Positions 56,047 through 64,000 of a stretch of DNA of 64,000 nt are shown one piece after another. The DNA comes from Microbacterium sp. LCT-H2 (GTDB lineage Bacteria; Actinomycetota; Actinomycetes; Actinomycetales; Microbacteriaceae). Made by a program: the position numbers and the translations under genes. The stretch lies in NCBI RefSeq assembly GCF_001866135.1, contig NZ_MODW01000003.1:62001-126000 (forward strand). The letters run 5' to 3'. The notes beneath the pieces are model-generated. The model was not told the DNA's origin. It made no database searches and worked only from the letters and a program-made list of their open reading frames with translations. How positions within the stretch are numbered: position 1 is the first letter of the stretch; each line of letters opens with the position of its first letter.

Positions 56047-58608
56047 ATGCCCCAAAAGAACCGCACGGTGAAGGGCGTGCTCGGCGGTCTCGTCGGGCTC
56101 GTCGGACTGAGCGCCATCGCCGGTCTGCTGGTCACCGCCAGCGTCACCCCTGTCCTCGCGATGACCGGCGTCGCCGGCTCCACGGCGCTGACGATCTTCG
56201 ATGAGCTGCCCGAGGTGCTCAAGGTCGACACCCCGATGGAGCAGTCGACCATCTACGCGACCAACCCCGAGGGCAAGCCGGTCGTGCTGGCGTCGTTCTA
56301 CGAGCAGAACCGCGTGCCGGTCACCTACGAGCAGGTCGCGCCCGTCCTCTACGACGCGATCCTCTCCAGTGAGGACAAGAACTTCTACACCCACGGCGGC
56401 GTCAACCTCGGCGCGACCGTGAAGGCCCTCGTCGACAACGTGCGGGGCACGTCCAGCCGCGGCGCCTCGACGATCAGCCAGCAGTTCGTGAAGAACGTCC
56501 GCATCCAGCAGTGCGAGCAGAACGTCAACACGGCCTCCGAGACGTACGCGGACGAGCTGCAGCAATGCTGGCAGGACGCCACCAACGCCTCCGGTGTGGA
56601 CGGCATCGAGCGCAAGCTCCAGGAGATGCGCTACGCCATCCAGATCGAGAAGGACTACTCGAAGAACGACATCCTCCTCGGGTACCTGAACATCGCGAAC
56701 TTCGGCGGCACCGTCTACGGCATCGAGGCCGCCGCGCGCTACTACTTCTCCACGTCCGCGGCGAAGCTCACCGTCGGCCAGGCGGCGACACTCGCCGGGA
56801 TCGTGCAGAACCCGAACACGTATCGCATCGACAAGCCGGGCGGGACCTACACGACCAAGGACGGGGTCGCGCACAACTCCGAGGCGGACGGCTACAAGGA
56901 CGCGAAGGACCGCCGCGACTACGTGCTCGGCCGCATGCTCACGGACGGCAAGATCACCCAGGCGCAGCACGACGAGGCGAAGGCCGCCGCGATCACGCCC
57001 GCCATCAAGGTCCCGACCCAGGGCTGTGCCGCCGCCGGTCGCAACGCCTACTTCTGCCAGTACGTGAAGTCGATCGTCGAGAACGACGAGGCATTCGGTG
57101 CGGACATCCAGGAGCGTCGCGACCTGCTGCGCCGCGGTGGCCTGAAGATCTACACGACCCTCGACTTCCGCGTGCAGGACCCGGCGGCCGAGGAGATGGC
57201 CAACGTCGTCCCGGCGAACTTCGACAACAAGTACTTCGGTGCTGCCGGCGTCTCGATCGAGGTCGGCACCGGCCGCATCCTCTCGATCACGCAGAACACG
57301 AAGTTCTCGGAGACCCCGACCACCGACCAGCAGTACTCGTCGCTCGTCTTCGCCGGTGACCAGAAGTACGGCAACTCCGGCGGCTTCCAGGTGGGCTCGA
57401 CCTATAAGCTCTTCACCCTCATCGACTGGCTCGAGAAGGGCCACTCCGTGCGGGAGAACCTGAACGGGACCGTGCAGACGAACCTGCAGATCCCCGTCTG
57501 CGGCAGCCCCCAGCCGACGGACACCGCGAAGATCGGCAACTTCGGCCGCAGCCGCGGCTATCCGGGGACGCCGATGACCTTCACGGCGCAGTCGCTCAAC
57601 AGCGGCTACTTCGCAATGGCCTCCAAGCTCGACGTCTGCGACATCAACAAGGTCGCCGACAAGATGGGCGTCACGCTCGCCAGCGGCGAGAAGGTCACCG
57701 AGGAGAACGTCCCCTACGACGTCCTCGGCCCGAAGAACATCTCTCCCATCGCGATGGCCAACGCCTACGCGACGGTCGCCAGCGGCGGCACCTACTGCAC
57801 GCCCCGCGCGATCGACAAGGTGATCGACGCCGAAGGCAAGGAGCGCCCGCTTCCCAAGGCCTCCTGCACCGAGGGCGTGCTCTCGAAGGAGGTCGCGGCG
57901 ACCGCGGCCTATGCGCTGCAGGGCGTCATGGCCGGCGGTGGCACAGGCTCGCGAGCCAACCCGTTCGACGGCACCCCGCTGATCGGCAAGACCGGTACGC
58001 ACGACCTGTGGTCGACCATGATGATCGAGTCCAGCACCAAGGTCGCGACCGCGGTCTGGGCCGGCCGCTCGAACGGCAACCACGACAACGTGTTCAACGT
58101 CTGGACCGGCAGCCACCTCCTCAACGAGGTGCGGTACCCGCTCGCCCGCGCCGCGCAGCACGCCGCGAACCAGGCCTACGGCGGTGACCGGTTCCCGGAG
58201 CCGGACGGCAACCTCATCCGCCAGATCCGCGTGGACGTGCCCGATGTCGTCGGCCAGACCGTCGAGGAAGCGACCGCGACCCTCGAGCGGGCCGGTTTCC
58301 AGGTCTCCGTGGGCGATCCGGTGGACAGCGACAAGGCGACGAACATCGTCGTCGAACAGAGCCCGTCCGGTCAGGCCACTGCCGGGGCCACCATCACGAT
58401 CTCGCCCAGCAACGGTAACGGCGCGACCGTCCCCGATGTGACAGGGCAGAGTCCGACCGAGGCCAACGCCGCGCTCGTCGCCGCCGGCTTCACGACGGTC
58501 GAACGAGAAGGCTCCTGTAACGCGGAAGACGCGACGGTGACTGCGACGACCCCGGCCGCGAACTCTGCGGCGACGAAGGCCACGCCGATCCGAGTGTCGT
58601 GCAAGTAG
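56047..58608 (+). CDS. ponA2: Class A penicillin-binding protein with PASTA domains (PonA2-like)
   Basis: An 853-residue bifunctional peptidoglycan synthase. One N-terminal membrane helix (about 8-40). GT51 glycosyltransferase: SSEDKNFYTHGGVN with the catalytic Glu, GASTISQQFVKN, and IEKDYSKNDILLGYLNIANFGG. Transpeptidase: SxxK in GSTYKLFTL, SxN in SLNSGYFAM, KTG in IGKTGTHDLW. Two PASTA modules at the C-terminus (VPDVVGQTVEEATATLERAGF; VPDVTGQSPTEANAAL). Its stop overlaps the metallophosphoesterase start by 10 bases, as in mycobacterial ponA2-Rv3683. Confidence 0.96.
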   Translation: MPQKNRTVKGVLGGLVGLVGLSAIAGLLVTASVTPVLAMTGVAGSTALTIFDELPEVLKVDTPMEQSTIYATNPEGKPVVLASFYEQNRVPVTYEQVAPVLYDAILSSEDKNFYTHGGVNLGATVKALVDNVRGTSSRGASTISQQFVKNVRIQQCEQNVNTASETYADELQQCWQDATNASGVDGIERKLQEMRYAIQIEKDYSKNDILLGYLNIANFGGTVYGIEAAARYYFSTSAAKLTVGQAATLAGIVQNPNTYRIDKPGGTYTTKDGVAHNSEADGYKDAKDRRDYVLGRMLTDGKITQAQHDEAKAAAITPAIKVPTQGCAAAGRNAYFCQYVKSIVENDEAFGADIQERRDLLRRGGLKIYTTLDFRVQDPAAEEMANVVPANFDNKYFGAAGVSIEVGTGRILSITQNTKFSETPTTDQQYSSLVFAGDQKYGNSGGFQVGSTYKLFTLIDWLEKGHSVRENLNGTVQTNLQIPVCGSPQPTDTAKIGNFGRSRGYPGTPMTFTAQSLNSGYFAMASKLDVCDINKVADKMGVTLASGEKVTEENVPYDVLGPKNISPIAMANAYATVASGGTYCTPRAIDKVIDAEGKERPLPKASCTEGVLSKEVAATAAYALQGVMAGGGTGSRANPFDGTPLIGKTGTHDLWSTMMIESSTKVATAVWAGRSNGNHDNVFNVWTGSHLLNEVRYPLARAAQHAANQAYGGDRFPEPDGNLIRQIRVDVPDVVGQTVEEATATLERAGFQVSVGDPVDSDKATNIVVEQSPSGQATAGATITISPSNGNGATVPDVTGQSPTEANAALVAAGFTTVEREGSCNAEDATVTATTPAANSAATKATPIRVSCK

Positions 58609-59540
58609 GCACGTCCCGCGCGGCGCACCCGGCCCTCATCGCGCTCGGCGCGGTGGGGGCCGTCGGTGCGGCCGCCGCGATCTGGGGTATCGGCATCGAG
58701 CGATACCTGTTCACGGTGCGGGAGGTCTCGGCGGAGGCGCTTCCGGCAGGCGCGGCGCCGCTGCGCATCCTGCACCTCTCCGACGCGCACATGGCGCCCT
58801 GGCAGCACCGGAAGCAGGACTGGCTCGCGTCCCTGGCCGATCTGAAGCCCGACCTCATCGTCAACACGGGCGACAACCTCGGGCACGAGGAGGGCTTGCA
58901 GGGCATCCGCCGAGCGTTCGCCCCCTTCGCCGGTGTTCCCGGGGTGTTCGTGCACGGCTCCAACGACGTCAACGGCCCCTCCCCCCGGAATCCGCTGCGG
59001 TACTTCGCCGGACCATCGCAGAAGCACCGCGAGCCCACTCTGCTCGACACCGCCGCGATGGACCGCTACTTCACGGACGAGCTCGGCTGGGCCGACCTGA
59101 ACAACACGGCGACGCGTCTCACGGTGCGCGGCGAGACGGTCGACCTGTTCGGCGTCGACGACGCCCACCGTGACTGGGAGCGCCTGGACGTGCTGCCCGC
59201 GGCGCTCGAACAACTCGGGTCCCGGTCGGACGCCACCCCCGTGCTCGGCGTCACGCATGCGCCGTATCAGCGCGTGCTCAACGGCTTCGTCGACCTCGGC
59301 GCGGACGCCATCCTCGGCGGGCACACCCACGGCGGACAGGTCTGTCTTCCCGGTTTCGGCGCCATCGTGGCCAACTGCGACATCCCCCTGAAGCAGGCCA
59401 AGGGACTCAGTACCTGGACACATGGCGACCGTTCGGTGCCCCTCAACGTCAGCGCAGGCTGCGGGCACTCCATCTACGCGCCCGTCCGCTTCGCGTGCCG
59501 TCCCGAGGCGACACTGCTCACGCTGACCCCGCACGCGTGA
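58599..59540 (+). CDS. Metallophosphoesterase, membrane-anchored
   Basis: A 313-residue calcineurin-like phosphoesterase with a short N-terminal hydrophobic segment ([22 protein letters not shown]). Dimetal motifs in order: [10 protein letters not shown] (DxH), [12 protein letters not shown] (GDN), HGSNDVNGP (GNHD variant G-S-N-D), VTHAPYQR (H) and GGHTHGGQV (GHTH). The GTG 58599 start overlaps the ponA2 stop, so coexpression with cell-wall synthesis is likely; related to YkuE-type enzymes. Substrate unknown. Confidence 0.92.
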   Translation: MQVGTSRAAHPALIALGAVGAVGAAAAIWGIGIERYLFTVREVSAEALPAGAAPLRILHLSDAHMAPWQHRKQDWLASLADLKPDLIVNTGDNLGHEEGLQGIRRAFAPFAGVPGVFVHGSNDVNGPSPRNPLRYFAGPSQKHREPTLLDTAAMDRYFTDELGWADLNNTATRLTVRGETVDLFGVDDAHRDWERLDVLPAALEQLGSRSDATPVLGVTHAPYQRVLNGFVDLGADAILGGHTHGGQVCLPGFGAIVANCDIPLKQAKGLSTWTHGDRSVPLNVSAGCGHSIYAPVRFACRPEATLLTLTPHA

Positions 59541-59623
59541 CCCCGCGAACGGTTCCGCCACGCGGGTGGACGGCTCGATTCGGCGCTGGAGACATTTCGC
59601 TGTAGACTCGGAGGGTTGCAAAA

Positions 59624-59701
<78 letters not shown>

Positions 59702-59708
59702 TGACACG

Positions 59709-59736
59709 AGAAGGCCGCCCGCAGGGGCGGCCTTCT
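59709..59736 (+). terminator. Terminator after tRNA-Pro
   Basis: A perfect 12-bp stem AGAAGGCCGCCC / GGGCGGCCTTCT with a GCAG loop, followed by CTGT. Nine bases after the tRNA. Confidence 0.85.
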
Positions 59737-59768
59737 CTGTATCGGGATGTCGTGCGAGAGGGGAACGC

Positions 59769-60245
59769 ATGGGGAGGCTCCTGCCACCGCCGCGGCGTTC
59801 GACGCGCGTGTGGGCCGTCGCCCTCGGACTCCCCTTCCTCCTCGGCGTCGCCCTCCTCACGCTCACGCCCGCGCGCGTGGAGCAGACGATGCCCAACCTG
59901 CTCGACCTCCTCCTTCGCGCGATCCAGCGTCTCGGCTGGACGAGCCTCGACTTCACGCGACTCGAGGTTCTGGCGAACGTCGCCGTCTTCATCCCCGTCG
60001 GGGTGCTCGCGTTCCTGCTCGTGCCCCGGCGCGCGTGGCTGCTATCGCTGCTCGTGGGTCCGGCCCTCTCGCTGGCGATCGAGACGGCGCAGTACCTCGC
60101 CCTCCCCCACCGCGCCGCGACTGTGAGCGACGTGCTGGCCAATTCCACCGGGGCGAGCATCGGCGTCGTCCTTGCGATATTCTGCACGCTGCTCGCGGCC
60201 ACACCGTCCTCCCGGCCGCGAACACCTACAGTGGAGGCATCATGA
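59769..60245 (+). CDS. VanZ-like family membrane protein
   Basis: A 158-residue protein with about four membrane segments. VanZ motifs: PFLLGVALLTLTPARV, EVLANVAVFIPVGVLAFLLV, SLAIETAQYLALPHRAATVSDVLANSTGASIGVVL, where the E-x-x-Q and D-V-x-x-N-x-x-G residues are typical. ATG 59769 has GGGGA upstream. Linked to cell-envelope functions in some bacteria; the role here is unknown. Coupled to the next gene by ATGA. Confidence 0.9.
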   Translation: MGRLLPPPRRSTRVWAVALGLPFLLGVALLTLTPARVEQTMPNLLDLLLRAIQRLGWTSLDFTRLEVLANVAVFIPVGVLAFLLVPRRAWLLSLLVGPALSLAIETAQYLALPHRAATVSDVLANSTGASIGVVLAIFCTLLAATPSSRPRTPTVEAS

Positions 60246-61009
60246 CTTCGCCCTCTCTCGTCGCCTTCGACCTCGATGACACCCTTGCCCCTTCCAAGGG
60301 CACGATCGACCCGCAGATCGCCGCACTCCTGGGTGAGCTGCTGCGTTCGGTGGACGTCGCGATCATCTCCGGCGGCAACGAGGCGCAGTTCCGTACGCAG
60401 GTGGTGGCGCAGCTCGCCGACGCCGACCCGGCGGCCCTCGCCCGACTGCACCTGCTCCCGACCTGCGGCACGCGGTACCTGCGGCATGACGGCACCGATT
60501 TCGTCGCGGTGTACGCCCATGACCTGAGCGACGAGGAGAAGACCGCCGCCCTCACCGCGCTGCGCGAGGAGGCCGAGCGTCTCGGGCTCTGGGAGGCCGA
60601 GCCCTGGGGCGAGATCCTCGAGGATCGCGGCTCGCAGATCACGTTCTCCGCGCTCGGCCAGCAGGCCCCGCGCGACGCGAAGCATGCGTGGGATCCGACG
60701 GGTTCGAAGCGCGGCGCGCTACGCGATGCCGTCGCCGCGCGGCTCCCGGGCCTCGAGGTGCGCTCGGGCGGCTCGACCTCGATCGACATCACCCGCGCCG
60801 GGATCGACAAGGCGTTCGGCATGCAGCAGCTCGCCACCCACACCGGGATCGATCTGACCGCGATGCTGTTCTATGGCGACCGCCTCGACGAGGGCGGCAA
60901 CGACTACCCCGTCCTGGCGCTCGGAGTGCCAGCGGTGGCCGTCGAGGGCTGGGAAGACACGGCTGCCCGTCTGCGGGAACTGCTGCCGACCCTCTCCACC
61001 CGGGTCTGA
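60242..61009 (+). CDS. HAD-IIB family hydrolase (phosphomannomutase/sugar-phosphatase-like)
   Basis: A 255-residue haloacid-dehalogenase phosphatase. Motif I FDLDDTLAPSKG (nucleophile Asp near residue 10), motif II IISGGNEAQF, motif III with Lys in RAGIDKAFGMQQL and motif IV MLFYGDRLDEGGNDYPV. The cap (DGSK-type segment ITFSALGQQAPRDAKHAWDPTGSKR) is that of eukaryotic-type phosphomannomutases and relatives. Translationally coupled to the VanZ gene. Could act as a PMM or sugar phosphatase; not resolved here. Confidence 0.87.
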   Translation: MTSPSLVAFDLDDTLAPSKGTIDPQIAALLGELLRSVDVAIISGGNEAQFRTQVVAQLADADPAALARLHLLPTCGTRYLRHDGTDFVAVYAHDLSDEEKTAALTALREEAERLGLWEAEPWGEILEDRGSQITFSALGQQAPRDAKHAWDPTGSKRGALRDAVAARLPGLEVRSGGSTSIDITRAGIDKAFGMQQLATHTGIDLTAMLFYGDRLDEGGNDYPVLALGVPAVAVEGWEDTAARLRELLPTLSTRV

Positions 61010-61020
61010 CGGGCACAGCC

Positions 61021-61087
61021 GCACGACGAGACGACGCCTGCACGACGGGAGGACCGAATCCGTCGTGCAGGCGTCGTCTCGTCGTGC
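61021..61087. terminator. Perfect 28-bp inverted repeat between convergent genes
   Basis: 61021-61048 is the exact reverse complement of 61060-61087, with an 11-base loop. Each arm is built of GCACGACG/ACGACGCCTGC-like repeats. A very stable bidirectional terminator between the HAD gene and the oxidase gene. Confidence 0.8.
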
Positions 61088-61094
61088 AGGTGGG

Positions 61095-62372
61095 TCAGTG
61101 CACCTCGACGCCGGCCGCGCGGGAGACGGGCACCAGGCGAGTGAGCTGGGTCACATGCCCGGGCTCCAGCTCCGCGAGCGAGGCCACGCCCAGCAGCCGC
61201 ATCGTGCGCTCGATCTCGCCGCGCAGGATGGCGATCGTGCGGTCGACGCCCTGGCGACCTCCCGCCATCAGGCCGTAGAGGTAGGCGCGACCGATCAGCG
61301 TGAAGTCGGCACCCAGCGCGACGGATGCCACGATGTCGGCGCCGTTCATGATGCCGGTGTCGATCATGACCGTGAAGTCGTCGCCGACCGCCCGACGGAC
61401 CTCGGGCAGGAGATGGAACGGGATCGGGGCGCGGTCGAGCTGACGGCCGCCGTGGTTCGACAGCACGATGCCGTCGACGCCCGCGTCGCGCAGGCGCACG
61501 GAGTCCTCGACGTTCTGCACGCCCTTGATGACGATCTTGCCGGGCCAGATGTCGCGGATGACCGCGAGGTCGTCATAGCTGATCGTCGGGTCCATCGCCG
61601 CGTCCAGGAGCTCGCCGACGGTGCCGCCGGTCGTGCTCAGCGAAGCGAACTCGAGCTTCGGCGTGGTCAAGAAGTCGAACCACCACCAGGGCCGCGGGAT
61701 GGCGTTGATGATCGTGCCGAGGGTGAGCTGCGGCGGGATGCTGAAGCCGTTGCGCTTGTCGCGGAGACGGGCGCCGGCGACCGGGGTGTCGACGGTGAAC
61801 TGCAGCGTGTCGAAGCCCGCGGCGGCGGCGCGGCGGGCGAGCTCGTACGAGATCTCGCGGTCGCGCATGACGTAGAGCTGGAACCAGTTCCGACCGGGAA
61901 CGGGGCCCTGCGGCTCCCGGACCGTCGCCGCCTTGACGTCTTCGATCGAGGTGGTCCCGAGGGTGGACAGCGTGAACGGGATGCCCGCAGCGGCCGCGGC
62001 GCCGGCGCCCGCGACCTCGCCCTCGGTCTGCATGAGCCGGGTGAAGCCGGTCGGCGCGATGCCGAACGGGAGCGCGGACGGGCCGCCGAGGATCTCGACG
62101 GCCGTGTCGACATCCGGCGCCGGCTTGAGGATGCCGGGGTGGAACTCCACGTCCTGGAACGCCTGGCGTGCCCGGCTCAGCGACAGCTCACCCTCGGCGG
62201 CGCCGTCGGTGTAGTCGAAGGCGGCCTTGGGCGTGCGGCGCTTGGCGATCTTCCGCAGATCGTCGATGGTGAGCGCGGCGTCGAGGCGGCGCTTCCGTCC
62301 GTCGAGCTCCGGCTTCTTGAACTTCATGAGCTCCAACAGCTCGGCGGGATTGGGGAGCTGGCGCTGGACCAT
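61095..62372 (-). CDS. lldD: FMN-dependent alpha-hydroxy-acid oxidising enzyme (lactate oxidase/dehydrogenase type)
   Basis: A 425-residue FMN enzyme of the LldD/glycolate oxidase family. FMN/substrate motifs: [64 protein letters not shown] (catalytic His and Arg) and [17 protein letters not shown]. An N-terminal 40-residue basic helix is typical of actinobacterial members. ATG 62372 ([16 protein letters not shown]) is the start. The GntR regulator gene is 10 bases upstream on the same strand. L-lactate is the likely substrate, inferred from the regulator and operator. Confidence 0.9.
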   Translation of the reverse strand: MVQRQLPNPAELLELMKFKKPELDGRKRRLDAALTIDDLRKIAKRRTPKAAFDYTDGAAEGELSLSRARQAFQDVEFHPGILKPAPDVDTAVEILGGPSALPFGIAPTGFTRLMQTEGEVAGAGAAAAAGIPFTLSTLGTTSIEDVKAATVREPQGPVPGRNWFQLYVMRDREISYELARRAAAAGFDTLQFTVDTPVAGARLRDKRNGFSIPPQLTLGTIINAIPRPWWWFDFLTTPKLEFASLSTTGGTVGELLDAAMDPTISYDDLAVIRDIWPGKIVIKGVQNVEDSVRLRDAGVDGIVLSNHGGRQLDRAPIPFHLLPEVRRAVGDDFTVMIDTGIMNGADIVASVALGADFTLIGRAYLYGLMAGGRQGVDRTIAILRGEIERTMRLLGVASLAELEPGHVTQLTRLVPVSRAAGVEVH

Positions 62373-62382
62373 GTTCTGCCTC

Positions 62383-63105
62383 TCAGTTCTGCGGGGTGAT
62401 GGCGCGGGTGAGGCCCGCGGCGGTGTAGTAGCCGGTGATGTGAGCGCGGACGAGACGGCGCGCGGCATGGGCATCGCCCTCGTCGATCGCCGCGACGAGG
62501 GCGCGGTGCTCGGAACGCAGACGCTCGGCCATCCGATCCCAGTCATCGACGGTCGCCGCGCCCGCGAGCACGTACGACTCGATGGCGGAGCGGAGTCCCG
62601 CCATCATCGCCGCGATGACCGTGTTGCCGCTGCCCTCCGCGAGGGAGAGGTGCAGCTGCGCGTCGAGGGCGAGGAACTCGGCCGGTGTGAGGGCGCCGTC
62701 ATCCATGGCGGTGAGCAGCTCGTGCGCCCGCGTGGTGTCGCGATGGACAGCCGATGCCATGGCGTCGACGACCGCATCCTCGAGCACGAGCCGCGTGCGG
62801 ACGACGTCGTCGAGGGGGAAGCCCTGCGCGGCCACCTGGAGCCGGAGGAGCGCCGACATCCCGCCGGTGGGGGTGGCGATGACGATGGCGCCCGCCTGAG
62901 GGCCCGAGCCGGTCGCCGTGCGGATGAGGCCGAGCACCTCGAGCACGCGGAACGCCTCGCGGACGCTCGATCGTCCGACACCGAGGTCGCCCGCGAGGTC
63001 CCGTTCGGACGGCAGCCGGTCCCCCGGCCCGAGACGACCGTCGAGCAGATCACGCTCGATGTGCTCGAGCACGAGTCGCCATGCGCGCGCCGGCTGCTCC
63101 GTCAT
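62383..63105 (-). CDS. FadR/LldR-type GntR transcriptional regulator
   Basis: A 240-residue repressor. The N-terminal winged helix is [39 protein letters not shown]; the C-terminal FCD domain (about 85-230) has metal/ligand His-Asp residues in [21 protein letters not shown] and [28 protein letters not shown]. Two perfect operator-like sites precede it. Probably represses itself and lldD until lactate or a related acid is present. Confidence 0.92.
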   Translation of the reverse strand: MTEQPARAWRLVLEHIERDLLDGRLGPGDRLPSERDLAGDLGVGRSSVREAFRVLEVLGLIRTATGSGPQAGAIVIATPTGGMSALLRLQVAAQGFPLDDVVRTRLVLEDAVVDAMASAVHRDTTRAHELLTAMDDGALTPAEFLALDAQLHLSLAEGSGNTVIAAMMAGLRSAIESYVLAGAATVDDWDRMAERLRSEHRALVAAIDEGDAHAARRLVRAHITGYYTAAGLTRAITPQN

Positions 63106-63114
63106 CCCGCCTCC

Positions 63115-63129
63115 TGTGGTCAGACCACA
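63115..63129. promoter_or_regulatory. GntR/FadR-type operator 1
   Basis: TGTGGTCAGACCACA, a perfect palindrome with the FCD-regulator core TGGTC-N-GACCA, 10 bases upstream of the regulator start. Confidence 0.85.
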
Positions 63130-63139
63130 GGCTAGCGCG

Positions 63140-63154
63140 TGTGGTCAGACCACG
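63140..63154. promoter_or_regulatory. GntR/FadR-type operator 2
   Basis: TGTGGTCAGACCACG, the same 14-base core as operator 1, centre-to-centre distance 25 bp. Two sites on nearly the same helix face favour cooperative binding. Confidence 0.85.
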
Positions 63155-63180
63155 CAATACGACGATGCCGCGCACGCGAT

Positions 63181-63231
63181 CCACCCCTTTCCGTGCGCCC
63201 CGGCCCGGTGCGTACGCACGCAGAGGGGTGG
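63181..63231 (-). terminator. Likely terminator after tdk, with internal palindrome
   Basis: CCACCCCT (63181-63188) pairs with AGGGGTGG (63224-63231), enclosing the 12-bp palindrome GTGCGTACGCAC (63208-63219). Lies downstream of the tdk stop. Confidence 0.45.
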
Positions 63232-63259
63232 GGCGACCGGAAGGGGGTGGGTCGACGGG

Positions 63260-63913
63260 TCAGCCGAGGCGGCCGCCAGACTCCTCCAGGTAACAGGTGC
63301 CGCACAGCGACTCGTAGGTCGTGAGCTCGGGCGAGGCGGAGCCGTCGGCGCCCTCGTCGATCGCGACCTGGTCGCCGTCGAAGACGAAGCGGCCGCCGAC
63401 CACGCGGCCGTTGAACACCGCCTTGCGCCCGCAGCGGCAGATGGTCTTGAGCTCTTCCAGGGAGTGCGCGATCGCGAGAAGACGGGCGGAGCCGGGGAAC
63501 GCGTGGGTGCGGAAGTCGTTGCGGATGCCGTAAGCCATCACCGGGATCCCGTCCTCCACCGCGATGCGGAACAGGTCGTCGATCTGTGCGGGCGTCAGGA
63601 ACTGCGCCTCGTCGATGAGCAGACAGGCCACGTCGACAGGCCCGGTCGGGAGGAGCTCCTCCTCCGTGGACCGCCGCATGCGCTCGCGGTGGACTGCGAA
63701 GAGCGCGCGGGCGTCGTCGTCCGGGCCGATGAGTAAGTCGACCGGTCGCGTGACCCCGAGGCGACTCTCGATCTCGCCGGCGCCCTTGGTGTCAATCGCG
63801 GGCTTGGCGAGCAGCACATGCTGGCCGCGTTCCTCGTAGTTGTACGCAGCCTGGAGCAGGGCAGTCGACTTGCCCGAGTTCATCGCGCCGTAGCGGAAGT
63901 AGAGCTTCGCCAC
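63260..63913 (-). CDS. tdk: Thymidine kinase, type II (TK1-like)
   Basis: A 217-residue salvage kinase phosphorylating thymidine. P-loop FRYGAMNSGKSTALL at residues 6-20; lasso and zinc-site Cys pairs in TICRCGRKAVFNGRVVGG and YESLCGTCYLEESGG (CxC and CxxC, four ligands); the catalytic Glu is in CLLIDEAQFLTPAQ. ATG 63913. Transcribed away from the window end; nine bases upstream is the end of another gene on the same strand. Confidence 0.95.
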   Translation of the reverse strand: MAKLYFRYGAMNSGKSTALLQAAYNYEERGQHVLLAKPAIDTKGAGEIESRLGVTRPVDLLIGPDDDARALFAVHRERMRRSTEEELLPTGPVDVACLLIDEAQFLTPAQIDDLFRIAVEDGIPVMAYGIRNDFRTHAFPGSARLLAIAHSLEELKTICRCGRKAVFNGRVVGGRFVFDGDQVAIDEGADGSASPELTTYESLCGTCYLEESGGRLG

Positions 63914-63922
63914 GGTCCGAGG

Positions 63923-64000
63923 TCAGGCGTTGATGCCGAGGACGGCGGCGGTCGCGGTGGTCGACTCCTCCGCGAGCTCCGCGTCGCCGTTGAGCTTCCG
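63923..64000 (-). CDS. Partial CDS, C-terminal 25 residues only
   Basis: The minus-strand frame is open from the window edge to TGA at 63925-63923, reading RKLNGDAELAEESTTATAAV then LGINA. Codon use fits a real gene (G/C-ending third positions) and it abuts tdk, so it is probably cotranscribed with it. Too short to identify. Confidence 0.6.
   Translation of the reverse strand, partial: RKLNGDAELAEESTTATAAVLGINA

Noticed and set aside
56020..58161. 713-codon minus-strand frame
   Set aside because: Antisense to ponA2, which carries all GT51 and transpeptidase motifs.

Overview
The window is a contiguous piece of a high-GC actinobacterial chromosome. Its gene content and order (DUF4032 kinase-like protein next to an MsiK-type ATPase, carD-ispDF-cysS-rlmB, senX3-regX3-phoU-gpmA, holB-tmk-topA-tad-acs-ridA-ponA2) point to Microbacteriaceae, most likely Microbacterium. 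This taxonomic call is inferred from gene content, not from a marker-gene comparison.

Layout. 1-3.1 kb: an ABC exporter operon with its NarL-type two-component system. 3.1-9.1 kb: aldo/keto reductase, tRNA-Thr(TGT), a membrane-anchored DsbA-fold protein that has lost its CXXC, the sugar-ABC ATPase msiK with a structured leader, and DUF4032. 9.1-13.3 kb: rlmB, cysS, a fused ispDF, and carD. 13.4-18.5 kb: lipoprotein, regX3-senX3, phoU, gpmA and a methyltransferase. 18.6-26.3 kb: amino-acid permease, ygfZ, nitrobindin, small membrane proteins, a GlnR-like regulator, and ppk-mutT1. 26.4-30.6 kb: pstSCAB. 30.7-31.8 kb: a DUF559-type gene flanked by two inverted 86-nt palindromic elements. 31.8-37.5 kb: pabC, a possible structured RNA, rskA-sigK-dipZ and a fasciclin lipoprotein. 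37.6-40.4 kb: a small island integrated in tRNA-Lys. 40.4-49.9 kb: housekeeping and small genes, pncA, tRNA-Thr(CGT), a TAP-like hydrolase lipoprotein, holB, tmk and topA. 50-52.8 kb: a tad-type pilus cluster. 53.2-64 kb: acs, ridA, ponA2, tRNA-Pro, a lactate/alpha-hydroxy-acid oxidase with its GntR regulator, and tdk.

Two regulons can be read from the DNA. (1) Phosphate: SenX3-RegX3 genes sit beside phoU, and 11-nt direct-repeat PHO-box-like units lie upstream of phoU, ppk and pstS. (2) SigK: sigK-rskA follows dipZ, and the dipZ / fasciclin divergent intergenic region carries two oppositely oriented promoters resembling the mycobacterial SigK consensus. This mirrors the sigK-rskA / mpt70-mpt83-dipZ regulon.

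The most interesting accessory locus is the 2.7-kb island bounded by a perfect 43-bp duplication of the tRNA-Lys 3' end. It carries a two-gene, translationally coupled operon (FRG-domain protein + DUF262 protein), a promoter with a perfect 9-bp inverted repeat, and a frameshifted tyrosine-integrase remnant. This looks like compact defence-type cargo; I do not recognise it as a named system.
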